Assembly (NCBI RefSeq): GCF_043641665.1
Contig: NC_092182.1
Coordinates: 18,093,241-18,157,240 of the forward strand
Direction: 5' to 3'
From: Enoplosus armatus
Lineage: Eukaryota > Chordata > Actinopteri > Centrarchiformes > Enoplosidae
Length of the DNA: 64,000 nt
The notes beneath the pieces are model-generated. The model was not told where the DNA came from, made no database searches, and saw only the letters and a program-made list of their open reading frames with translations. Both the position numbers and the translations under genes were made by a program. Positions 1-13,105 of the stretch are shown here, piece by piece (the stretch's first letter is position 1; every line of letters starts with the position of its first letter).

Positions 1-332
1 TATCTAAGTACGATTGGGTCATCGTGTGGGACAAACGTTAGTGTAGTGCCATTTCCATCCAGGGTAAATAAGATTTCATGATGATTTCTCTAGTCTAACA
101 TTTTAATCCAACTCTGACCCTTAAATGCTGCAGGCATCTAAATACAAGATGGAAATCCATATTCCTGCCTCAGCTCTCAAATTCAATAGTGTCTGTTGTG
201 TTAGATCTGTTAACACCTCTCCTGTCTGAAGCCTTTGAGAGGTTCTGCGTCTGCAGCCAAACGTGCCCTTTTTAACCCCAAATGTCCTAATGTAACATCC
301 ACCAAGGCCGTCTTCCTGCTCCTCCACCGTCC

Positions 333-3300
333 TTAGTAGCTGTTGCCGTTAATTTGGTGAAGGTCCACCTGCATCATGTTGATCCCACTGCTGGCTAATC
401 GAGCTATGCTCTCTGCAGATAAGGTTTCCATGGTGACAATGGTGTGCTGGTCATTGGCTGACACTGCTCCTGTTTCGACTTTTGTTCCTGCTGCAGGGGA
501 AGCAGCATCGGTCGAGCCTGCGGTGCTGCTGGCCACTACTTTCTTGTTCAAGTGGGTTTTGATGTGCTTGGAGAGGTGATCGCTGCGCATGAAGCGTTTG
601 GGACACTCTGGGCAAACAAACCTCTTCTCACCTGAAAAGGAGGGAGAAATACAAATCAATATAACAATAGCTGCAGCTGGTACTACCAGACTATGACAGA
701 CTGTTGGCTTCGCAGTTAAAAATGTACACTTATGAATGTACCGCAGTGTAGAATAATTCCTTTTTTATTTAGGAGGGAAATAAAATGATGCAAGATATTA
801 AAATGATGCAAGATTCAAGTGGATGATTAATACTAAAGCAGCAACTAACTAATATTTCAATAATCTGTCACTTATTATCTTGATCGTTTGGACCATAAAA
901 TGCTTAACGTCCCAAAGCCCCAAACTGACATTCAAATTGCTTGGTTTGTCCAACCCAAAGATATGTAATTTAATACCATAGAAGACAAAAAAAATGGCAT
1001 CAAATATTCATAATTGATTATCTGGAGCCAGTAAGTATTTAGCATTTGTGATTTATTATTTTATATTATTAAATCTGACCCAAGCAAAAATTGATTATCA
1101 AGATAGTTGCCAATTAATTTTCCTTTGATCAACAAATTGATTAATTGTTTCAGCTCCAATTAATCCTGTTGCAAAACAAATGGATTCTCTAGAAAGCTAT
1201 GTTGCTAAGAAAAACAGATGCACATAGGCTTACCCTACTATTTTCATATCAAGGACCAGAAAGAAGCAAGTCTCATGTTTGACGTTTTGTAGTTGTGTCA
1301 GATGTAAAGTCCTTCACATGAAAAATAAGATTAAATTAAATCCTCAATGTCACCTGTGTGCGTCCTCTTATGGCGCTGAAGCTCATCTGAACGGGTGAAT
1401 CGTTTTCCACAGAAAGACCAGCTGCAGACGAAGGGTCGCTCTCCTGTGTGCCAACGGAGGTGGGCCCTCAGGTGGGATGTCTTTCCGTAGATCTTTCCAC
1501 AGCCAGGGATGTGACAAATGTGCTGCTTCTTTTTAGTTGGGTCACTGCAACATAAATCAGACGTAGAGAGTTGCTGGGTTCTCTAAAAGGAGACTATGGA
1601 ACATCAGCTTAAGTGGAAATGTAGTGTTTCTCCGAGATACTTTTGTAGCTCTTGAGAACGGTTCTGATAAACTGTACTTTTCCTTTAAGTATTAACATTA
1701 ATTGCAAAGCTCTTCTATGTCAAAACAAACGTACAAATGTGCTTAATCTTAAACACTGACAACTAACAATGAATTACAAATAAGCACAATATAAAGAAAA
1801 CTGAATTTACACATTCCAAACAATATGTTTATTGACATATTTAAAAGGTGGTGTTGTACTGGACATTATATTGAGGCATTTACCTACACGAGGGGGGCAG
1901 AATATTAGAAACACCTCTCAATATAATGCAGTCCAGTACCCCACATCGCTATGACTCAATGCTAAAACATATAATTCAACCCTATGACAATGTCAACAAA
2001 AACTGACCATTACAGGCAACAGTGGAATTTATGGCATTGGTTTGCATTACACTGTACAGGTTTGCCTAATAAAGAGGTTAAGTGACATACCGTCCCTCTC
2101 CGTCCTTGCAGAAGGGGCAGGTACAGGCTTCCCTGCGGTTACGTCGTCCTTGAGGTGGTGGGCTAATATCCTCATCATCCATAGCTGTGCTGTCATCCAA
2201 ACTTTCTCCACCTGTCTGCAAGGCCTGTTCTCCTGTGGTGATGGAATAGAAAATACTTTGGTTTATACACATAAAAAGAGCAAACCAGTTACATGTATGT
2301 ATGTTACAAATGTATGTGCTAGCCTAAACTGTATGTTACCAGCAACTAAATGATCTTGGTCATTTCTGATGAGACATAAAGAGTCAACAATTTCACCTGT
2401 TACTTTCTTATATTTCCTCATTTAAGAACAATAGCTTTATTCAACATTACTTAAGAATCAGATAACAATGCTTAACCCAGTGTATTCAGAAAGTACTATT
2501 TGAATACGAGTAATAATATAAGTAACACAAGAATATACAGTCAAATGCCAGATAGCGTGAGTCCTCCAGGCTTAAACTACTATGCTACAGTAAATGTTAG
2601 TTTAATGTCAACACCGACACTGATGCGTAGAAACACCCCCCATTCAGTAGTAAGCGAGTCCAAACAAAGCCATATGTAGCTGATGGGGGATACAATTTCA
2701 CAATAAGTTCAAAGTATATGCACTAGTGATTCAATGATTCCTCACAAATGTTAGTATTTGATCAAATGTAGACTAGAAAGTATATAAACAAAGGGAGGGA
2801 CTGCCAATTATAAAGAAGAAATACAGAAGGGTTTAGACATGATAAAGGTTGCTATAAGATGGGTGGGGTCAAGTTACAGCCCTACTATGACACAGAAATT
2901 GTGGCCAACCCACTACTACAGTACTGTAACGTGACAACCGAGATGCAGTGTCACCAAGAAAAGAAAAAAATTCAACACAAACAGATGCGCTGCAGGAAAG
3001 AGTTGTGGGTCACTGGGCCAGCTGAACTGGTTACACCAGTATGGTGCACTTCACACACAAAGAGTAAAAAGATCAAATCCAGAGATAGGAGATACTTTGC
3101 ATTTCAGAGCAAACCTCTGGGTAAAACAACCTTCAATAATGCAAGTAAACCTAAGAGTCTAGACTACATATTGACTCATCCCAACAGCCTTATGTCTACT
3201 GCTGAACAATTACTATGCATTATAGCTTAACATTAGTTCCTGGTTATCGGTTTTGCCTTAAATAACTGAAACTAAACACAATCAAAGGTTAATTTCGGCT

Positions 3301-6300
3301 GCCTCTGTTACTTTGAACAGTAATGATTGCAAATGGCATAGTCCAATTAAACCAATTACATTTAGAAATATGGATAGTCCTGCATGAGGAGTGCATCATT
3401 TAGTACTAATAGTCCTTAGTCACACAAGGGCCACTGGGTTTTCTTGAGTCACAAACAATTGATGATTTAATATACTGAATTTTAATTTAGCACACTTTTC
3501 AAAATATTATGTAGACATTTTTTACACTGAACATCAATTATTTCTGAAAAGCATGCTACTGACTGACCTGTGCTGGCAATGGTGATGGGAACAGTCTGCA
3601 GCTGGTGCATCTGCAGCCCAGAGCCCCCGAGTGTGTTCAGATTTATGGTCTGGATGCCTGGGATCTGCACTGTGTTGACAGATACTCCTCCAGCTGCAGC
3701 AGCTCCCTGAGCCTGGCCAAGTTGGGGGAGAGACTGCACTGGGGCCAGCGTGATCTGCGGTCCTGTTGGACTCTGGATCTGTATGGTCTGCCAGCTCACC
3801 TGGCCATTGGGGCCTACAGTGCGCAGGAAGATGGGGCCTGTGTTTGGCATAATTTGAAGATTTTGAAGCCCTTCCTGGCTGAGTGTTGGAGCCGCAAATA
3901 CCTGACCACCAGCGGCCGCGACAGTACCGGCCTGGATGGTCTGGAGGGGTGTTCCACCTTGGATAACCTGCTGAGGCTGAATAAGGATCTGCTGCGGCTG
4001 CTGGCTGTCTCTGTTGTCTGGCTGTATCGGGACACCCAAAGAAGATGCTGCGTTATGCTGGAATGTCCCTGTCATCACTCCATTGCTGTTCTGTGTTTGG
4101 GTCATTCCATAAGAAGTGGAAGTCTGCGTGGTGATGGTGGGCGCACTTGTCATGTAACCTGCCCCGCTTGACACTGGAAGTTGTGATTGCTGATGCTGTA
4201 TAAGTTGGTTTCCCCCTGTATCCCCTCCACCATTTGCATCTCCCACTGTACCGCTTGTGCCAGTACTGACAGGCAACAAAGTGATGTTTCCATTTAGTGA
4301 CACAGGCATATTTGCCAGGAACTGGGGCTGGTTTTGTAACACGCCATTGCCTAAACTTATATTTTGGATGGGGATGGCTCCTTGAAGGAGACTGGGCATC
4401 GTTATGATGTTTCCTGCAGAACCAGCTCTGTTGGTTGCTGCTATGATCTGCTGGCCATTGGGAGAGGACACTATCTGAAACTGCTGTCCTGGTCCTGCAG
4501 CAGAATCCTGCTGCGCATGTGCCAACTGCAGTGGCTGGCCATCTACTGTCTGAAACTGGGGAATAACCTGGTACTGAATGTTGGGCATCATACCTGATAT
4601 GGTGGTAAGGAGCTGCTGACCCTGCATCGATGGAGCCTGAGCTACCACGTATTGCGGTGGCTGCTGCTGCTGTCCCTGAGTGCTTGCAACAGCTACTGAT
4701 TGTGACAGCACCTGTCTGCTCTTGCCTGTGTCTCCTACTGTCATCACCCCTGAGGACTCGGTGGTGATGGTGTTAGTGCCTGAAGATGTTTGAACGCTGA
4801 GAGGGATAACCTGCCAGCCGTTGGCACTGGAGGTGTAAACACCCTGGTTTAGGTCCAGCTGTTGCTGCTGGTTTTGTTGGTCTGCAGGTGACTCGTTCTC
4901 TCCTGGGGTGTCAATTCGACTGCATGTGGCCGCCAACAAAGCGAGAGGAGATGGCTGCTGTGAGTCCTGGACAGAGAATACACGAAAGGAAAATAGAAAA
5001 GAAGAGAAGGAATTTATATAGTAAAAGTACATCTGACTATCTAACATACATGTTAATGCTGCAGCTGTGACAAAAAATATATATGGCCGTCAAAATATCC
5101 ACTCTTACATTTACTGACGCAGTTCAAATTTGTATACTAAAAGGAAATAATACAAATATAGTGATACCAATCTGTGCCAACAATAATTTTTACAGCACTT
5201 GTATAAGCAAACTTAAAAAGTGCATTACAATTAAACAGCAAAGTGAAATGTAATTAGAATGAATAAAGCAGGATAACCACAAAAGTGATAAAAAAAAAAT
5301 TTTTATAGCAATAATTAAAAGTGGACCTAAAAAATAAAACTTAACGAAGATTATTTTAACATTAAGATTCAAAGTAGAACTTTGGACTGAAATGGCCAAA
5401 GGATGTTTTAAAAATAAAATAAACATTATAACTTTGATAAATAGTAGATTCATTGACATTTTCATATTTAAATAAAAACAACAACATGAAATGCCATATT
5501 GCCACACTCCCAAAACGCCATTCATAACATTAAACCTATTTTTTGTCATGCAAGTTTCTTCCCAGAGAGTGGGGCTGGAGTGAGAAGTCCGGGGGGAAGC
5601 AGGGTGGGTGAGTATGGGAGGGACCACATTTTTTTCCGGCACAGCGGCGGGCTCGGCTTCCCCTCCCCCCAAACCCACCCATCTCCCTCCCACACTTTAT
5701 TTTGCCCTATAAACTGACACACTCCTCTAGCCACCCCCTCCAAGGCCAGCCAAATGGGCCGAGCGAAATGCACATGAAGTGCCGTGGTTTGACGGGAACA
5801 CCCCGTGTGGGCGAAATTTACCTGCCCATTCCCCACCCCAGTGACATGTGCTCTGGAGAGAAAATCAACAACCCGTACAAGTCTCAACAGAGATGAATTA
5901 CAGAATCAAACAAACTAATAAGAAATAAATAACAAGTTCAGTGGCTATGAGTGGGGAGTATGGTTGATGTTCCTCGGCTGACAATCATCTGATTCGCAGC
6001 ACAAGTTCGGTTAACCTACTTGTGAATTTGTGTTTCGCTTTTGACTGAAGCCTCCACCGCTCTCCACAGCGGCCATTTCACCCTGCTGCTGATCTGCGGA
6101 AGAAGAGTTTGAAACATCACTTATCTTAAAAGTAGTTATGGTGAAACAGCAGACCATCAAACTGAGTTAACGTTACATTCACCAAACAGGGAAAACATAC
6201 TACAACGTTACGTATAGTCGATCTAACCAAAATTACAAAACTTTCCGAATTTCTGTAGTTAACGTGAAATAATTCAGAGAGGAAAATGCAAGGAAATCCA

Positions 6301-6751
6301 TGCCACAAGTGCTCGAAGGGCCAGTTAGCCTATTGGCTAAGCTAACCTGAACTCACCACAACAAGTAATATTACGAAAAAGTGCTAGCTAAAGTAACAGA
6401 CATAGTTTCATCTGCGCCACTAAATATAACTAGTTAGCTAGCTCGTGGGATTTGGTTAAAGTTAAATTATTCTGTAAGAAGGTATTGTCAATTAAGACTA
6501 GTAGTTACGTTACTGTGAAACAGTTAGCTAGCTTTACTTGGTTGGCTAAATGTTGTTAGCTAAGTACCGACAATTAACGTTAGCAGTTAAGTAGTTTTAA
6601 ACAGCTTGAGACGCTAGCTAAACAATACAATATCACACTTGCAACAGTGAATAAATTTCAAACAATGTACTTTGATTTTACTTTTAAACTGTTAATTTAC
6701 TGCTTCGTTCAACACACGCCACTGAGTTAAAAAAGTTCACTTACTGCTCAT
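333..6751 (-). CDS. sp1: Sp1 transcription factor (GC-box zinc finger), six coding exons
   Basis: Nuclear activator that binds GC/GT boxes. Coding exons in transcript order: 6751-6745, 6093-6020, 4966-3568, 2232-2091, 1544-1354, 631-333. All have GT-AG junctions and matching phases, giving 703 residues (human SP1 about 785). The start ATG (6749-6751) lies seven bases before the exon 1 donor, and exon 2 continues with [11 protein letters not shown]. Seen: [14 protein letters not shown] just after residue 28; glutamine-rich activation region with VSWQ at 417-420; Btd box CTCPFC at 530-535; three C2H2 fingers at 551-573, 581-603 and 611-631 with standard TGE linkers; C-terminal [13 protein letters not shown]. 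The C-terminus and the linkage to sp7 and tarbp2 favour sp1 over sp3 or sp4. Bases 1-332 are 3' UTR; no poly(A) signal lies inside the window, so the transcript continues off the left edge. Domains and exon joins are seen; DNA-binding specificity is inferred from the family. Confidence 0.95.
1856..1939. repeat. Inverted repeat in an sp1 intron
   Basis: The arms at 1856-1875 and 1917-1939 are near-perfect reverse complements (GTACTGGACATTATATTGAG against a copy with three extra bases), separated by about 41 bases. It lies in the sp1 intron between 1545 and 2090. It is probably the remnant of a small inverted-repeat DNA element. No target-site duplication is clear. Confidence 0.55.
5560..5880. 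promoter_or_regulatory. CACCC/GC-box-rich block inside sp1 intron 2
   Basis: This part of the intron between sp1 exons 2 and 3 is C-rich, unlike the A/T-rich sequence around it. It carries many CCACCC, CCCACCC and CCCTCCC motifs, for example around 5660-5690, 5730-5745 and 5830-5845. Such motifs are typical Sp/KLF targets. A regulatory role, possibly autoregulation of sp1, is inference only. Confidence 0.35.
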
Positions 6752-7410
6752 AATTTGAAGACGGGAGGAGTTTCTCTGGTCTTTTTCGAGTTGACAACTT
6801 TTCACAACTTCACACAAACTTGACGGGCTCCCCCTATGAAGGGGAAAGACGGGTGCGTTCGATTTATTGACCTGTGCAGCGTGCCGACTTCGAGGAGCAC
6901 GAACATTGACCAGAAAGTAAATTTTAAGCAGTTTGATTTCAAACGTAAACATTATTGTTGACAAATTAATTTTGTCAACAAGTGGACTCAAGGCCCACTT
7001 AATAGAGTTTATTGAGCTTTTCACCACATCTCACAATCTTCATCAGCGGATGGGAGTTTAAGTTTAGAAGCTAGATATTTCACCAGGGTTTTAAGCAAAA
7101 CCACATTAAAAACTTTATTTAACGTGTAGATTTAAATACAGGCGCAAAATCCCCAATCAGACTAGCAACCCACATGCCAAAACTGTATTAGCTAGCTACA
7201 TTCAGTAATGGTATGAAAAGATGGGACGTTAAAGTTTTATGGCACCTGACTGCACTATCGCACTATCCCAGTAGTTAAAAGAAGCGCACCGCTCTGGGAG
7301 CTACTTGCGAAGGATTGCTGCTATCCTCCAATGGAAAAGGTTGTTTCTGCCAACGAGAATAAACTAGCCAATGTAATTGGGCCAAAGGTAGACAATTGGG
7401 CGGGAACAAG
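6752..7410 (-). promoter_or_regulatory. sp1 5' leader and candidate promoter
   Basis: This region lies directly upstream of the sp1 start codon. Its far end has four CCAAT-type boxes in about 70 bases: CCAAT at 7328 and 7368, and inverted ATTGG at 7376 and 7395. The last is followed at once by GGGCGGGAA (7398-7406), which resembles a GC box or E2F site. No TATA box is obvious. CCAAT plus GC boxes without TATA is usual for housekeeping promoters. I infer that this serves sp1, but the transcription start is not determined. Confidence 0.45.
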
Positions 7411-8039
7411 CAAGGTAGGTTGTACCGCTGAGTATGATTGACGTTGGGTTATCCGTTTTCCGCTTAAAAGGCGCCATGAGCAAATATGTCTACGTAGATA
7501 TTGATATTTCCCTTTACTCCTTCTGTGACATTGTCTTATCATTCACAAGCGTAAGGATGCAATGGCCCCTCTCTTGCTTTGAACACGGAGGTGGGGAAGG
7601 AGGAAGGCGGACTGGGCATTTAAGTCTTGCCTCCGTGGCCACTGGCCACTCCCTGGTGGCGCCCTGTGGGCTGGAAAACAGCAAGGAGGCGGGAGGAGTT
7701 AGTCAGGGTGGAGGAGAAGAGACCCCATCACACTCAAGCACTGGCTGTAACCGCGCTGGGAGGAGAAAATGGCTCGCTTGTGGGAGGTTTTTTATTATTG
7801 GGATGTGCGAGGGGGCTGTCAGAGAAGCAGCACATGTGCCCATGTAAACAGGACAGAGGGTGGAGTCCATCCTCAGGCCAAGCCTGCATCCACCCAACTC
7901 TGTCTGCAGTCAAACACTGATGTTACTTCAGTTAGTCATAGATATATGACGATTTGTCTTGTGTACTTCCAACCCTGCCTCCACACAAACGCACACCCAA
8001 GTCTAGCAATGTAATGTCGTTCAGTCATGCACTGACTCC

Positions 8040-8418
8040 ATTTAGCAGTGGGAAAAGTGTTTACTTAGTAAAAGTAGCAATATCACAATGTAAAAATTGT
8101 AATGTACTGAATAATGTACTAAAAGTATCAACAGTATAAATAGCCCACTCATCATGCAGCATAATGCCCACGGTGTCATTATATAAGTGTATCATAGTGT
8201 TGTAGGCCTTTTTCACAGCAGACATTTTGACGAAAGCGAAAGCACAGGTATTGCTAATAACAGAGCACTATCTTCTGCAAAGTAACGAGCAACCTTAACT
8301 GTCAAATACATTTAGTGGAGAAAGAAAGTATAACAGTGAAGCAGAGTAGTGCCATGAAAATAAAAACAAAGTAAAGTAGCTACAAGTGCCTCAAAATTGT
8401 ACTAAGTACAGTACTTGA
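8040..8418 (-). repeat. Degenerate copy of the CAGTGGTGG-family DNA element (reverse)
   Basis: Phrases such as TTAGTAAAAGTAGCAATA near the left end and CTCAAAATTGTACTAAGTAC near the right end match the better copies at 12480, 44835 and 47428. The middle has diverged or been interrupted. The LINE tail begins at its right edge. Confidence 0.55.
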
Positions 8419-8700
8419 ATCAGAATCAGCTTTATTGGCCAAGTATGTGTACACATACAAAAATCTGACTCTGGTTTTAAGTTCTCTCAATGTGACATAC
8501 AGGACAATTTACAGACAAATATACATACAGCTAAGAACAAGGACAACAAAGCTGTGAGATATGTAAAAGATATGTAAAAATAAACAACTGTTATGTACAA
8601 ACAAGTACATGACAATCAATGACCAACAACATACAATGTTTACATACAAGTAAAGTGGTCTGTAGATGGTAAACAAATAGTGCAAAGGAATACAAATTGA
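8413..8700 (-). mobile_element. 5'-truncated LINE 3' tail (L2-like), reverse orientation
   Basis: It begins GAATCAGAATCAGCTTTATT, the reverse complement of a tail that ends in AATAAAGCTGATTCTGATTC. This short tandem TTCTGA end is typical of teleost L2/CR1-type non-LTR retrotransposons. No reverse transcriptase sequence remains. The inner boundary is approximate. Confidence 0.6.
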
Positions 8701-9759
8701 GTGGGTAAATTAAAGTTGTTTTCCATTTCTCATGCATGCAAAAAGCACAAGTCGGTAGTCATCAACCGTTTTCTGTTAAAGAAGAAAAAGGTTTTTCTAT
8801 TTGCATATTAGCTTTCATCAAAAGTGAATGGCTACTGTTGCATAAGAAAAGTTTCACTTTTTTCATAAAGCTTTATGTATAGAAACAAATGGCTTTATTA
8901 ACATGAAGTGATGCTTTGTAGATCAAGTATAAGAATTAACATGAATTAATGAATACCAGTAAACAGTACCAGTAAGTAAATTTGATTTTTTTAAAAAGTA
9001 ATCCAAAGTCATTGAAAAGGGATCTTGCAATATCCAAAAGTGCAACTGTAAATGTTAATAAGTTGTTATTGAAGGCCAAACAGTCAACTGAAGGAAACTT
9101 CCTGATGAATTAAAGAGAAAGTGTGACGGTGAACGGAGGAGAAACCACAACTGAAAAGTTGTCTGCAGTAATATCTTAGAGCTGATCTATAATGCTTTTG
9201 TAAATGATTAATTACTTACTTGTTATACTCCCTCTATAACATGTAACCCAGAAAATGGTGCCGAAAAGTTAATTAGTGAATTAGTGTTGTGATTGTCAGC
9301 TGCAGCATTTCATGATGTGATCATGGAGATTATTTTCACACAGACCACCTCAAATTAAAATGCTGTGAAAGCGTTTGATAATATGCAATATCAACTTATT
9401 AGTGGCATTTGGGAGTTGCTCTGCAGTTTATTGGTAATAGTTTGCCTATCTTGTGAATTAAATGATTATTATATGATTATAATAATTTCTGTGACATTTA
9501 CAAAAACGCGTCTGCTGGTGTCTCTGCAGGATGTGTCGCAGCAGCTGCGGCCCACGCTGATGAAGCGGTTGTATTTCAGATGAGATGCAAAGTCACTTCC
9601 TACAGTCTGCTGCTCAAACCCCATCCTCTGCGACGATGATGATGATGGTGCGCGCACATTCAATCGCACATGTAGGTTGCCTGATATGCTACAGAGGAAA
9701 TGACCAGAAACTCGTTATCGTGAATTAATCATTGAAAACAAGAGCGAGCTGGATGCAGT

Positions 9760-9850
9760 TCGAGAGTTTGCAGATAAGTTTCAGACGCTGCGACAACAGG
9801 AAGCGGGAGACGGAGCGCCGCTGACAGAACTGAAACCTGCGTTGATGAAG
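9760..9850 (+). other. Possible noncoding first exon of tespa1
   Basis: A G/C-richer segment ends in GATGAAG followed by a GTAAAAG donor at 9851, about 950 bases before the tespa1 start codon. The next good acceptor (CCCCTGCAG) is at 10753-10761, just before the start codon. Splicing between them would give a short noncoding leader. No transcript evidence is available. Confidence 0.3.
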
Positions 9851-10804
9851 GTAAAAGCTGCCTCTGTCAAGTGTATTCGCAATTTTTTGTTTTTAATGGG
9901 AGTTTATACAACTCTGAGGAGGCCTACTTAATTCAGCTAAAACTTTTCAACAATTCAACAAACGGTATACACCTTTTCGTCGCTGTTTATGGAGAAAAAC
10001 TTATTTCATATATGGGTGACATACAAAAGACTTATAATCACAACAAAGTGAAACCTTCATCCATACATTCAGGCTTATTCACTTTATAATGAGTCGGTAT
10101 GAATCATTTATATCCTATACATGCTGCATATTTGCTATTCATCAAACTTTTGGCTGGTTGGGCTCATATATTAGACAATTAGGACTCATATAAGCATGAA
10201 TTAAAATGATGTAATATTTATGCTGTGCAGGTTTGAATTTGAATTGGATTTGGATCTATCTGTCACTGTGTTTGTGTTAGTATGTCTGCCTTCCTTTACT
10301 TTATCACATCATTTAGCTATTATGTATGTATCTTCTTTCATCTTTTTATTCTGCTGTATGCACTTGAACATACTCAGATATTTGATAGCATTGGGTTTTT
10401 ATGTCTTGTCTGACATTTTGTCCTGAAGAAATAATATTGTATTTTAACTACATTTTCTTTTTTTTTTTTTTTTTACAGTTAACTCAAAGTTGAGCTTGAA
10501 CTTGACCTTGTCAACGATTCATCCGTAATTGATGTCAGAGTTTTAGTGTCACACCGTAGTTTACTGTCTCAAAGACTCGTCCAACTTGTCAAGTTATGAG
10601 GAAGCATCCTGTTAATAATCTCTGACATAAAAGCTCAACTCACACAAAACACTGTATATCATGGACTTCAGTGTAAAGTTTTATCATTCTCAGTCTTTTT
10701 AACCAAACTTCAGTGAAAAAGTAAAATATATTGTCTGTATTTCATCCTGGTGCCCCTGCAGCTTCGACCCCACCATGCTCCCCGGCTGTCCGTGAACTGA
10801 GGCG

Positions 10805-12210
10805 ATGGAGAGCCCGTCGTCCACAGTGAGGCGGCGAGCCTGGATCAACAGCAGCCGGCAGTGGCCCACTCTGGAGGAGCTGGACCCTGATGGACCGCCG
10901 TGCAGCCTCCCCTCTACCTCTATAGCAGATGACGATGTCTTTTCTGAGGGTAAGTCCAAACTTAGGAGAGGCTTCAAGTATCTACAGTTTATGTGTCAAA
11001 AGATTAATGGAGCTTGAGATCAAGTATAGATTTTAGGGGACATGGTGGGAGATTTTGTGCCCAGTTTGTCAGCACTGTAATTTCCGTCTTTACAAATACA
11101 TAGAATAAAACAAATGGCCCAACTGAATAGCACTTTTTCATAACAGAGTAAGTCCAGAGTTTAGTATATACAGTGTGCATGTTGTTAAAAAAGACAACTG
11201 TGAAATAGAGTAAAAGCGAAAAGTTGTTTAGTTAATGAGGATTACTCATGAAGTGTGATTTCCACAGGATGCTTCACAGGAAAGATTGAGAACTGGCTCC
11301 AGGATTGTGGGTGAGTCAGCTTGCTTTACTATTTTTTTTTTTATATAAGATGATATTTTTCGAGCTCTGAAGGGCAAGGTGTCAGTCGTTGGAAACATGT
11401 TCAACAAATAGTAAGTAGAAAGTGGAAACTCTCTGAGGCCAGGTGTTCCAGGAAGACTGTGTGGTAAGGTAGCAACAGTACTGTTTTCGCCACAGTAGCT
11501 TTAGATGTTGCATGTTTTACAGTTCCATTGAAAAAAAATAAGCTGATTTTAGTTCTTTAAAACTGTAATGTTAAAGTGCTGAAGTGACTTTTACTGAATT
11601 GGTAAATATTGTCCTCAGGAGATCTGCCAGTGTTGAATGACACAACAAATGGCTGTGTAGACCATGATAGCTTATGGCAATGATGATTATGGTAAAAAAA
11701 ACTTCCAGTCTGGATGCTGTTTCACCAAGAAAGCACACAACTTGAGCCCTTTGACTTTTTCAAAATTTCCTGGTTTAGAGTGAAATAATTATACATATAA
11801 CCAGAAGGAAATAACAGTTCCTTCTTCCTCTTATGAAACTGATTGGAGGAAGGAGCTCCTATTTCAGTCATTGAAAAGGAAGCAGTGCTGGTGGTAGTCA
11901 GTGATGTTCTACATATAGAGAGAATACAGTAAGAGTAGGAGTAAGAGTAGGAGTGGCGTGATGTTTTTTTGCGTTCTGAGAAGTCAACGTGAAAATGACC
12001 AGATTGGTTTGGTGGTGTTGACTGTAATGCTGCTCAGCATGAGAACATTTCTACAAGAGGAAGTTGGCAGACTTCAGCAGCCTGTTGAGAGCTGATTAGG
12101 GAGTAGATCTAAGCATGCTCTGTAGTTAGGCTGCTGCCGTTCTCCAGATGAGGCTATCTATGCAAATGCAATCACTTATTTGATAGAAGCATGCAAATGA
12201 CACAGACTGG

Positions 12211-12252
<42 letters not shown>

Positions 12253-13057
12253 TTATGCATTAAATATTGGGATATAATACAGGTCGCAGGCCTGCTCAGG
12301 AAACGCCGGTCAATGGAGTTTTGGTGAGTATGAACTGAAATGAAGCCGTGACATTTACTGCGATGCACTTCGCATATTTATTTACTTTGCATGTAGTAAA
12401 TGCAAATTGACTCAAACGTGTAAAACTGAAAAAGAAAAAACACTTTTCTTTTGTCTCAAACCCTGTCCATACACACCAGCAGTGGTGGAGGAAGTATCCA
12501 AATCCTTTACTATAGTAAAAGTAGCATTACTGCAGTATGAAAATACTCCATTACAGTGATGTGCATTGAAAATGTCACTTGAGTAAAAGTATGTAAGTAT
12601 TATCAGCAAAATGTATGTATTAAAAGCAAAAGTACTATAATTCAGAATAGATGGCCCCTGTGAGTGTTATGTTATGTACTATTGTACATTATAGTATCGG
12701 ATTATTAGTAGCATTAGTATCAGAGCTAATTCTTCTTATATACTGTTGAGTAGTTTCACCTATAACAGTGCATCATATTTGATAAGACCATTGTATGTAA
12801 AATCTTAATCTCTAAAGCAACAAGTAAATAAAGCTGTGTAAAAAGTACAATATTTCCCTCTGAATTGTGGTGGACTAGCATGAAATGGAAATACAAGTGC
12901 CTTAAATGTATCATATCTGATATAATCATATCATATCAAGATATAATGTGCAACTACATATGAAATGGCTCAAATCATTGACTGTGGGTCTTTTCTTCAG
13001 AGTCTGTGCTGAAAGCCAACAACTTTGATGATGAGCTGAGTCTTGGTGCTGATGGTA

Positions 13058-13105
<48 letters not shown>

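Larger units (their letters stand above)
7411..9720. other. Intergenic spacer between sp1 and tespa1
   Basis: No convincing coding exon. The first part (7560-7780) is G-rich with GC-box-like sequence. The rest is A/T-rich and holds the degenerate CAGTGGTGG-family repeat and the LINE tail described separately. Open frames in the G-rich part have no recognisable domain. Confidence 0.5.

Noticed and set aside
3605..4171. 188-codon plus-strand frame opposite sp1 exon 3
   Set aside because: Antisense shadow of the long glutamine-rich coding exon; no domain of its own.
7434..7920. Overlapping plus-strand frames of 97-137 codons upstream of tespa1
   Set aside because: No domain, no splice link to tespa1 in a matching frame, and G-rich composition explains the open frames.
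12126..12368. Minus-strand frame with a His-Thr repeat
   Set aside because: It is the reverse reading of the GT microsatellite next to tespa1 exon 3.
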